A program made the position numbers and the translations under genes. From an uncultured Bacilli bacterium (GTDB lineage: Bacteria; Bacillota_I; Bacilli_A; RF39; UBA660), in the NCBI GenBank assembly GCA_944331885.1, contig CALVJF010000043.1, positions 1 through 6,989 on the forward strand: DNA of 6,989 bases. The letters are read 5' to 3'. Shown piece after piece: positions 1 to 5,313 of the stretch; the stretch's first letter is position 1; the number at the start of each line of letters is the position of its first letter. The notes beneath the pieces are model-generated. The model saw only the letters and a program-made list of their open reading frames with translations, made no database searches and was not told the origin of the DNA.

Positions 1-877
1 CATCCTTTTTAGCAGCACCAATTATTTTATATTTAACGCCACCAATTTCCCCAACATTACCATCCTTATCAATAGTGCCAGTACCAATTATATACCTTCC
101 TTTTGTAATGTCTTCTTCAACCAGAGAATTATATATAGCTAAGGCTGTCATCAATCCCCCACTAGGACCAGACTCTGAAGACTTAAATGCTACGTCCACA
201 TTAACTTCTGAATCATAATCATAAGTAATTATTGCTGAAATACCCGCTTTTATTCCGTCATCCGTTTCGTACGCAGTAGCTGTAGCTTCCTTTTTTTTGC
301 CATCACGTTCTATCTTAAACGTTATTACTTCACCAGCAGCTTTACTTTCAATAATTTCACGCAATTCATTCATACTTGATATTTTCTTATCTTCAACATT
401 AAGTATCAAATCACCAGTTTTTAAATCTGTTTTAGCTTTAGGATCAATATAAGCAACATTTACATATTCCTTAGTTATTTTTACATCTTTGCCAGCATGT
501 TCCAGTGCAGAGATAGTTGCATTATCAATAGCTTCTTGTAAATAGAGTTTATCCCGTCTTAACATATCAGCCATTGATTCATTATCATATAACATATCAT
601 CTTTTTCTACAATATCCCAATTAGGAATAAAGAGCGAAGCTAATAAATAAGGAATACTTCCTCTAACTACTGAAACGTAAGCCATACCTAATTGACCATC
701 ATAATCATAACCATTTTCTACTTCAACCCGCTCATTAAGTAAAATGCTACCACCAGGAGTTTCCACTACGTAAGGTAATTCCACCCAAAAAAGTAAATTA
801 ATCCCTACAATTAATAATAAGAATTTATAATTATCAATAATAAAATTCTTAGTTCCTTCATATATTTTAGTAAACAT
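1..877 (-). CDS. ylbL: YlbL/SepM-type membrane-anchored PDZ-Lon (S16) serine protease, C-terminus cut by window edge
   Basis: Read on the minus strand from ATG at 877, this gives 292 codons before the window ends, so the last part of the protein is missing; Bacillus YlbL and streptococcal SepM are about 340 residues. A short basic N-terminus leads into one membrane segment (about residues 17-36, rich in L/I/V/F). A PDZ domain follows at about 130-200 (VAYIDPKAKTDLKTGDLIL), then a Lon-type proteolytic domain from about 205. The catalytic serine is S239 in SGPSGG, and the partner lysine is K284 in GGVKYKIIGA, 45 residues later, matching the Ser-Lys dyad spacing of Lon. The family (known) cleaves extracytoplasmic substrates; SepM trims competence peptide. 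The start is supported by AAAAGGTGAT ending 3 nt before ATG. It is divergent from the ylbJ-like gene with only 39 nt between them. B. subtilis has ylbJ-ylbK-ylbL together, so the neighbourhood is partly kept although the orientation differs. Confidence 0.93.
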   Translation of the reverse strand, partial: MFTKIYEGTKNFIIDNYKFLLLIVGINLLFWVELPYVVETPGGSILLNERVEVENGYDYDGQLGMAYVSVVRGSIPYLLASLFIPNWDIVEKDDMLYDNESMADMLRRDKLYLQEAIDNATISALEHAGKDVKITKEYVNVAYIDPKAKTDLKTGDLILNVEDKKISSMNELREIIESKAAGEVITFKIERDGKKKEATATAYETDDGIKAGISAIITYDYDSEVNVDVAFKSSESGPSGGLMTALAIYNSLVEEDITKGRYIIGTGTIDKDGNVGEIGGVKYKIIGAAKKD

Positions 878-916
878 TTAATCACCTTTTATATTATATC
901 AAAAAAGAAGGAAAAT
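878..916. promoter_or_regulatory. Divergent ylbL/ylbJ intergenic region with possible minus-strand -10
   Basis: Only 39 nt separate the two divergent start codons, and both ribosome binding sites lie inside it (minus-strand AAAAGGTGAT at 890-881; plus-strand AGAAGGAA at about 906-913). On the minus strand TATAAT occurs at 898-893, with TTCATA 17 nt upstream (921-916, inside the ylbJ start). That would put the ylbL transcript start almost on its Shine-Dalgarno sequence, so it is only a weak candidate. The ylbJ promoter must then lie at least partly within the ylbL coding region. I found no convincing plus-strand box. Confidence 0.3.
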
Positions 917-1837
917 ATGAAAAACAAAATCTTAAAACTTATAATTTATCTTGCCTTTTTACTCCTAATCTACTATTTATTTACACATCAAGCAGAAATA
1001 AAAATTAATATTTTAAATTCATTAAACTTATTTATTACTCGCGTATTTCCTACTTTATTTCCTATGTTTGTCATAACAGATACTTTAATATCATTAAATT
1101 TACCTTACTATTTAAATAAATATGCTTCAAAATACACCAAAAAACTATTTAATTTAGATGGCTCCGGAACTTACGTATTAATAATGTCGTTATTAAGTGG
1201 TACTCCAACTAATGCCATAATAATCAAAGAATTATTAGCCCAAAATTATTTAAATAACAAAAACGCTACTAATTTATTAGCTTTCACCATCTTTAACAAT
1301 CCTTTATTTTTATATAATATGCTAAGACTATCATTCTCGAAAAATATTACTTTATTAATAATAATCAACAACTATATAGCTAATTTTATACTTGGATTTT
1401 TTCTTCAAAAAAATAATCACTCAATCAACCCCACTATTCAAATTAATCACATATCATTAGCTAACGCCATTATAAAAGCCATTTCCAAATCATTAGCAAC
1501 TTTAACATTAATTTTAGGTACTATTGTTTTTTTTAATTTAATTAATATTCAAACCTCTAATCAAACATTTAATATTATTTTAAGTAGTTTCCTCGAACTA
1601 ACTAATGCATTAAATAATTTAAGCATTATTAATATAAATCCCAATAGCAAAATAATTCTCGCAACAGCAATTATATCTTTTTCCGGATTATGTATTCAAA
1701 TGCAAATAAAAAGTGTCATAACTGACACCAATATTAATTACAAACAATTTTTAAAAAAACGGATTTGGCACTTAATTATTAGTTGTCTCCTCATCCTGAC
1801 TACGATAACTATCGCACAAATTTGTTGTATTATTTAA
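917..1837 (+). CDS. ylbJ: YlbJ-like sporulation integral membrane protein (nucleoside-recognition/GATE-type fold)
   Basis: A 306-residue, strongly hydrophobic multi-pass membrane protein. Family signatures are visible in order: FPTLFPMFV (44-52), the small-residue loop SLLSGTPTNA (91-100), FNNPLFL (126-132), LELTNAL (226-232) and FSGLCIQMQ (255-263). These match the repeated half-domains of YlbJ, a protein known to be needed for normal heat-resistant spores in B. subtilis; its transported or bound ligand is not established. Bacillus YlbJ is about 400 residues, so this copy is some 100 shorter, although both half-domain signatures remain. The start is supported by AGAAGGAAAA just upstream of ATG 917. 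It is next to the divergent ylbL-like gene. The last 22 codons, stop included, overlap the last 22 codons of the convergent prepilin gene. No terminator is visible after its stop. A SpmA/SpmB-type relative would be the main alternative. Confidence 0.82.
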   Translation: MKNKILKLIIYLAFLLLIYYLFTHQAEIKINILNSLNLFITRVFPTLFPMFVITDTLISLNLPYYLNKYASKYTKKLFNLDGSGTYVLIMSLLSGTPTNAIIIKELLAQNYLNNKNATNLLAFTIFNNPLFLYNMLRLSFSKNITLLIIINNYIANFILGFFLQKNNHSINPTIQINHISLANAIIKAISKSLATLTLILGTIVFFNLINIQTSNQTFNIILSSFLELTNALNNLSIININPNSKIILATAIISFSGLCIQMQIKSVITDTNINYKQFLKKRIWHLIISCLLILTTITIAQICCII

Positions 1838-2389
1838 TTTTAAAATATTGCCACAATCAGTCCTTGAAGTTCCTGGCAAGCAAACATCACTTACCAAACC
1901 AGTATTAAAAAGTTCCAAATCTAATAAAACATTGCTTTCTAAAACGTGACCTCTCAAATTTACATAAAACATTAGAGTTACATAATAAAATTTTCCTTTT
2001 TCTACATAATTATAACAATATTTATAATCTTCATTCTTAATATCGTAAGAACCAGTTTGTAAAGTCCATTTTTCACCATTATATTCCACTGTATTTTTAG
2101 CAATTTTTAATGTTGCCGTTGAATTATCTCGAAAAACGAAATTTAAACAAACTATATCATCTTCCTGCTCCAATAAACATTCATTAATCGTATATAATTT
2201 CTTATTAATAAAATCTTTTTGAATCGTCCTAATAATTAAACTCCTATTAATTAAATCTTGAGACTTAAAAGAACTATTAGTTTCTTCTTGACGCATATCA
2301 ACTAATATATTAAAAACAAAAACCATTACAATTGATATAAGGCCAACACTTACTATTAACTCAACCATTGTCATACCCTTACTTTTCAT
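1772..2389 (-). CDS. Type IV prepilin-like protein (minor pseudopilin), second gene of pair
   Basis: A 205-residue protein with a class III (prepilin) signal. The basic leader MKSKG is followed by MTMVELIVSVGL, where cleavage after G5 would leave Met at +1 and the conserved Glu at +5 (E10). A single hydrophobic helix runs to about residue 30. This N-terminus is the assembly signature of type IV pilins, pseudopilins of type II secretion systems and ComG-like competence pili. The ectodomain is not recognised; it holds six cysteines, including VCLPGTSRTDCG near the C-terminus, which suggests disulfides. ATG 2389 overlaps the TGA of the upstream prepilin gene (ATGA), and a strong AGGAGGT at 2404-2398 lies 8 nt before it. 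The 3' end overlaps the ylbJ-like gene by 66 nt on the opposite strand. No prepilin peptidase, assembly ATPase or platform protein is in the window. Confidence 0.88.
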   Translation of the reverse strand: MKSKGMTMVELIVSVGLISIVMVFVFNILVDMRQEETNSSFKSQDLINRSLIIRTIQKDFINKKLYTINECLLEQEDDIVCLNFVFRDNSTATLKIAKNTVEYNGEKWTLQTGSYDIKNEDYKYCYNYVEKGKFYYVTLMFYVNLRGHVLESNVLLDLELFNTGLVSDVCLPGTSRTDCGNILKLNNTTNLCDSYRSQDEETTNN

Positions 2390-2970
2390 GAACCATTACC
2401 TCCTAATGGCACATCTAAAGAAGCATAAAAATACTTTTTAGCTAACCCTTTTTGATTTAAAAATTCTATTATTATCCGATATCCATCGCCAGTACCAGTC
2501 AAGGTATTTAAATAATTAACTGCATTAGTAGATAATCCTCTTAAAGATTCATTTCTATCACAAGTTTCTCCAGTACTATTTTTACAAGCTGTTAAAGGCC
2601 CTAAATCATAATAAGTAAAATAAATATGTTCCACTTCTAAATATTTAGTATTAACAATACTCTCACAAAGTATTTGTGCATCACTACCAGGTTCAAAAAC
2701 AGCAGTGTTATTACAACTAACTTCTAACAGCAACGGATAATTATCAGCATCATTGTCAGCTAAAGTATCTTCTATATAATTAAAAACATTATTACTTTGC
2801 AATAAATCTAAAATATAATAAGTACGATACAAATATATTGGGTCATCGTAATACATTCTTCTCTTTTCATTAACTAAAATACCATTAAAAGAAGAATAAA
2901 TAATTAATAAAGAGGTAGCCAAAAAAGTTATTACTACAATTGTTTCAACTAAGATAAAACCTTTTTTCAC
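2386..2970 (-). CDS. Type IV prepilin-like protein (minor pseudopilin), first gene of pair
   Basis: A 194-residue protein whose N-terminus carries a prepilin cleavage and methylation motif. The leader MKKG is followed by FILVETIVVITF, giving Phe at +1 of the mature protein and Glu at +5 (E9), then a hydrophobic helix to about residue 25. The remainder is a polar ectodomain with four cysteines (one in LLLEVSC, one in AQILC, two in TACKNSTGETCD); I do not recognise its fold. The start codon is GTG at 2970-2968, supported by AGAGGTGG at 2982-2975 and by the fit of the leader. It is the first gene of a two-gene operon: its TGA stop overlaps the ATG of the next prepilin gene by 4 nt. A plausible sigma-A promoter lies just upstream. 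The 4-residue leader is typical of minor pilins. The role is unknown; the pair could be minor subunits of a ComG-type pilus encoded elsewhere. Confidence 0.88.
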   Translation of the reverse strand: MKKGFILVETIVVITFLATSLLIIYSSFNGILVNEKRRMYYDDPIYLYRTYYILDLLQSNNVFNYIEDTLADNDADNYPLLLEVSCNNTAVFEPGSDAQILCESIVNTKYLEVEHIYFTYYDLGPLTACKNSTGETCDRNESLRGLSTNAVNYLNTLTGTGDGYRIIIEFLNQKGLAKKYFYASLDVPLGGNGS

Positions 2971-2992
2971 AATGCCACCTCTATTCTCTTTA

Positions 2993-3021
2993 ATTATAAA
3001 TTAATATTTAAGTATTTACAA
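2993..3021 (-). promoter_or_regulatory. Candidate sigma-A promoter for the prepilin pair
   Basis: On the minus strand, TTGTAA (3021-3016) and a perfect TATAAT (2998-2993) are separated by 17 nt, upstream of the GTG start at 2970. The -10 box matches consensus fully; the -35 matches 4 of 6. The predicted leader is about 15-20 nt, enough to hold the AGAGGTGG ribosome binding site. The -35 overlaps the -35 of the opposing promoter. Confidence 0.55.
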
Positions 3022-3043
3022 TAACAAAATAACTTTATAATAT
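3015..3043 (+). promoter_or_regulatory. Candidate sigma-A promoter for the DUF192 gene
   Basis: TTTACA at 3015-3020 can pair with TAATAT at 3038-3043 (17-nt spacer) or with a perfect TATAAT at 3036-3041 (15-nt spacer, short). Either lies just upstream of AAGGAG (3050-3055) and ATG 3063. The -35 hexamer shares bases with the -35 of the divergent prepilin promoter, so the two promoters face away from one another and overlap. A short direct repeat (ATAAC at 3021-3025 and 3029-3033) lies in the spacer. Confidence 0.5.
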
Positions 3044-3062
3044 ATAGTTAAGGAGAATATGT

Positions 3063-3386
3063 ATGGTAATAAAAATTAACAATAAAATATATCCAATATA
3101 TCAAGCAACTAACTTTTTTACAAGATTGAAAGGATTAATGTTTCAAAAAAATATTAATTATGGCATTCTTTTTCCTCGTTGCAATTCTATTCATACCTTT
3201 TTTATGCTTTCACCAATAGACGTAATTATTTTAGATCAAGATAATAAAATTCTTGCTACTTATCAAAACATTGTCCCCAATCGTATAATTCATTATCACC
3301 ATCCCATCAAAAAAACTAGTATTTTAGAGTTACCTCCTAATACTAGTCTTAATTTTCATTCTGGTGATATAATTACTTTTCAATAA
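3063..3386 (+). CDS. DUF192 domain protein
   Basis: A 107-residue single-domain protein matching DUF192 over its whole length: RLKGLMF (21-27), the block SIHTFFMLSPIDVIILD (42-58) corresponding to the family's fwM...pLDvifld, ILELP (87-91) and a terminal GD (101-102). The family's biochemical role is not established. Many members carry a signal peptide, but this one has none, so it is probably cytoplasmic. ATG 3063 is 7 nt after AAGGAG. An out-of-frame ATG at 3059 would give only a 6-residue peptide and is too close to the Shine-Dalgarno sequence. The last 14 nt overlap the 3' end of the convergent surface-protein gene, and a terminator serving that opposite gene is embedded at about codons 83-96. 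Confidence 0.88.
   Translation: MVIKINNKIYPIYQATNFFTRLKGLMFQKNINYGILFPRCNSIHTFFMLSPIDVIILDQDNKILATYQNIVPNRIIHYHHPIKKTSILELPPNTSLNFHSGDIITFQ
3309..3350 (-). terminator. Rho-independent terminator of the surface-protein pair, inside the DUF192 coding region
   Basis: Arms ACTAGTATT (3315-3323) and AATACTAGT (3339-3347) are a perfect 9-bp inverted repeat around a 15-nt loop. On the minus strand the stem can extend with one G-U and two A-U pairs, an inner GAG/CTC pairing can close a GTAA loop, and the hairpin is followed by six T (complement of 3314-3309). It begins about 23 nt beyond the minus-strand stop at 3373. On the plus strand no comparable T-run follows, so the terminator is directional. 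Confidence 0.75.
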
Positions 3387-3891
3387 TTCCAAAAGATAAG
3401 TCAATCTCCTGATCGTTATATTTTTCATCACTACCATATTGCCACCAAAATTTTAAAGTATGAATAGCTGAATACCCAGGTTTAACGCTACCTTCATATA
3501 TATAATAATATTCGTCATCTTGAGCAAAAGATGATGCTTTTTTTATAATATAATCATTTAATGATACCATTAAATTATCCGGCAAATTTTTACCCTTATA
3601 ATCCTTAATATAAAGATAATATTCTGCTTCTTCATTACTATTATTAGTTATTGTAATTTCATGTCCATTTAATTGCAAACCATTAGCATTAGATAAAATT
3701 TGTAACTTTTCTTGAATTCTACTACCATTACGATAATCAACTACAAAATCACCAACATTAATAGTATTACGCATATATCCAAATAAACTATTAACAACAA
3801 TAACAACAGTAGTTATTAAAAATAAGACAAATATTATCGTGCTAATAATTGTAATTACTATTTGTTTATCAATTTGTTTTTTTGCTTCCAT
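3373..3891 (-). CDS. Membrane-anchored ectodomain protein of unknown function
   Basis: A 172-residue protein: short charged N-terminus (MEAKKQIDKQ), one membrane segment at about 11-36 and a C-terminal extracytoplasmic region rich in beta-type and aromatic residues. I do not recognise a named family. Residues about 81-170 resemble the N-terminal ectodomain of the gene just upstream. Shared features are an ITNNSNEEAEYYLYI-like strand, a Leu-rich segment, D-x-YYY-x-YEG and an S-x-x-H motif, spaced similarly, so the two are probably diverged paralogous domains. The layout recalls TasA/camelysin-like surface proteins, but that is only an impression of fold. ATG 3891 shares its A with the preceding TAA stop (TAATG) and has no Shine-Dalgarno sequence, indicating termination-reinitiation coupling. 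The 3' end overlaps the DUF192 gene by 14 nt. Confidence 0.82.
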   Translation of the reverse strand: MEAKKQIDKQIVITIISTIIFVLFLITTVVIVVNSLFGYMRNTINVGDFVVDYRNGSRIQEKLQILSNANGLQLNGHEITITNNSNEEAEYYLYIKDYKGKNLPDNLMVSLNDYIIKKASSFAQDDEYYYIYEGSVKPGYSAIHTLKFWWQYGSDEKYNDQEIDLSFGIIEK

Positions 3892-5021
3892 TATTTAATT
3901 ACAAATGGTTTAGTCCTTGATCCATCACCATCAATGATTCGAACATTAGAATTTAAATATACTACTGGACTAACCAAAGCCCTTTCATTATATTTTTTTT
4001 CTCCAATAATCCCCTCATCATTAACAAAATATAATTTACTTTGTTCACCACTACTTAATAACCAAATATCTTTTTGCATCCATGAACTTGCATACAAATA
4101 ATCAGCAACTGTTGGCATACTTACAATAGTAGCAATTTCTTTACCGTTTCGTTCACTTTTTAAAGCATCATCCTTATCATAATTACTATAATAATTGCCT
4201 ACTTTAAAATTAGCGTAATCAATAACTTTTATATTTTTCAAAGTTTCATAATACTGGCCATTTAAAAAATTATATATTTCCGAATTGTCAAAAATTGTTG
4301 TTTCACCATCAAATTCCCGCATCCCTAAAGGAATATCTTTAATAATTTTTACGCGCAAGCTATCAACATCACGCATAGTATCTTTTACTTTAAAAACTCC
4401 AATGATACGCCACAATTCATTATTATAACTAACATAATTATAAGAATTTTCTCCCACATAACGCACATCATCATTATAATCTAATGCCAAACCAAACTTA
4501 TTATTAGTGTAATTAAGACTTGTTATTACGTCACTAGCTAAATCATTAATTGCTTTACTTTGAACATGAATTTTTAATTTACCAGTAGCATCACTGCTAT
4601 TAAGACTAATTCGATGAGAAATAGCATCTTTACTAGTGTTTTCTCTATTTATGGCTCCCGTATATAACAAATAATAATTATCAATCATTTCTAAATCTTT
4701 TAAATTATATTCTTTTTCATCAAATTTTAAAGTCAAATTATTTAACTCGTCACTATTCAAATCTTCTGTTTCAATTAAAATTTCATACTCCATATCTATA
4801 GTACCATAATTGACAACACTAAATGCTATTTGCTTATCCTTTTTTCCTACTTCCAATTCATTTGAATTTTGATAAGTAACTTTTAAAGTACTATTAAAAC
4901 TTATTTCATTATCTGTATTAAAACCTAACTCACTCATTATACTATAAGACGTCTTAACTATTACTGTCGTAATTAATAAAACCATTACTACAATTATCCC
5001 ACTTCTCACCTTATTACTCAT
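3891..5021 (-). CDS. Membrane-anchored two-domain surface protein of unknown function
   Basis: A 376-residue protein. It has one membrane segment at about 7-27 (IIVVMVLLITTVIV) and a beta-rich domain at about 45-157 that resembles the ectodomain of the downstream gene. A larger C-terminal domain starts near 188 with YVGENSYNYVSYNNELWRII and ends with SPVVYLNSNVRI and DGDGSRTKPFVIK. That C-terminal pattern (a YV-YN-LWRI-G opening and a P-V-Y-L plus G-G-x-x-x-P-F/Y-V ending) is familiar to me from uncharacterised secreted proteins of uncultured Firmicutes, possibly DUF6273-like; I assign no enzymatic role. No cysteine or obvious catalytic motif stands out. An in-frame extension of 13 codons to 5060 exists, but ATG 5021 is preferred because GGAGAG lies 9 nt before it and the basic residues N-S-N-K-V-R then sit directly before the membrane helix. 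First gene of a two-gene unit. Confidence 0.85.
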   Translation of the reverse strand: MSNKVRSGIIVVMVLLITTVIVKTSYSIMSELGFNTDNEISFNSTLKVTYQNSNELEVGKKDKQIAFSVVNYGTIDMEYEILIETEDLNSDELNNLTLKFDEKEYNLKDLEMIDNYYLLYTGAINRENTSKDAISHRISLNSSDATGKLKIHVQSKAINDLASDVITSLNYTNNKFGLALDYNDDVRYVGENSYNYVSYNNELWRIIGVFKVKDTMRDVDSLRVKIIKDIPLGMREFDGETTIFDNSEIYNFLNGQYYETLKNIKVIDYANFKVGNYYSNYDKDDALKSERNGKEIATIVSMPTVADYLYASSWMQKDIWLLSSGEQSKLYFVNDEGIIGEKKYNERALVSPVVYLNSNVRIIDGDGSRTKPFVIK

Positions 5022-5061
5022 CGTATCCACTCTCCACCATAATCTTAACACACAAAACAAA

Positions 5062-5082
5062 AAAAATCCATAATGGATTTTT
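5062..5082 (-). terminator. Hairpin with T-run, likely terminator of the spoVID-ysxE unit
   Basis: AAAAATCCAT (5062-5071) and ATGGATTTTT (5073-5082) form a perfect 10-bp inverted repeat with almost no loop; a realistic hairpin would use about 8-9 pairs. On the minus strand it is followed by an uninterrupted run of T and then GTTTTG, fitting a terminator for the minus-strand pair ending at 5275, about 190 nt upstream, and insulating the surface-protein operon that starts at 5021. Only two or three G-C pairs support the stem, so strength is uncertain. On the plus strand five T also follow. Confidence 0.5.
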
Positions 5083-5130
5083 AATTCAACAAATAATATA
5101 TGTACTCATAAAATATTTTAGGTGATATCT

Positions 5131-5313
5131 ATGTGTCCTAATCCGCGTCGTAACGGCTTTTTCGGCTTCTTTTTTATCCTCGGCCTATCTATTCTAATAT
5201 TTTATCAATCAATTATAACGCTAATTTTACCTTTTCGCTTTAATATTTTTATTCTCTTAATTGAAATATGTCTTTTATTCTTTTTCCTGTTTCGCATAAT
5301 ATGGCCGCACTAA
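5131..5313 (+). CDS. Small two-segment membrane protein, function unknown
   Basis: A 60-residue protein with a short basic start (MCPNPRRNG) and two very hydrophobic stretches (about 10-34 and 38-56), ending in RIIWPH. The basic residues before the first segment suggest the N-terminus stays inside. No family is recognised. It is supported as a real gene by ATG 5131 preceded at 6 nt by AGGTGAT (5120-5126) and by the clean positive-then-hydrophobic pattern. An in-frame GTG at 5122 would bury the Shine-Dalgarno sequence and is rejected. Its last 39 nt overlap the 3' end of the convergent ysxE-like gene. A possible promoter is TAAAAT at 5109-5114 with TTCAAC 18 nt upstream; the -35 is poor. Its place beside two spore-coat genes makes a sporulation role possible but unproven. 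Confidence 0.6.
   Translation: MCPNPRRNGFFGFFFILGLSILIFYQSIITLILPFRFNIFILLIEICLLFFFLFRIIWPH

Noticed and set aside
1745..1762. A/T-run TTTTTAAAAAAAC as a terminator for the prepilin pair
   Set aside because: The minus-strand T-run is not preceded by a self-complementary stem.
2386..2389. TGA read as tryptophan (mycoplasma-type code) joining the two prepilin genes
   Set aside because: The frame does not continue into the second prepilin, a strong AGGAGG and ATG start the second gene, and TGG encodes Trp throughout.
3059..3079. Upstream ATG at 3059 with a 6-residue frame overlapping the DUF192 start
   Set aside because: Only 3 nt from the Shine-Dalgarno sequence and a tiny product; more likely incidental to the ATGTATG sequence than a regulatory uORF.
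3862..4101. Plus-strand open frame of 79 codons
   Set aside because: It lies opposite the surface-protein genes, has no ribosome site, and its sequence is not domain-like; it is the shadow of the minus-strand genes.
5022..5060. 13-codon N-terminal extension of the larger surface protein (start at 5060)
   Set aside because: It would place the likely Shine-Dalgarno GGAGAG inside the gene and run into the terminator hairpin's T-run; ATG 5021 fits better.
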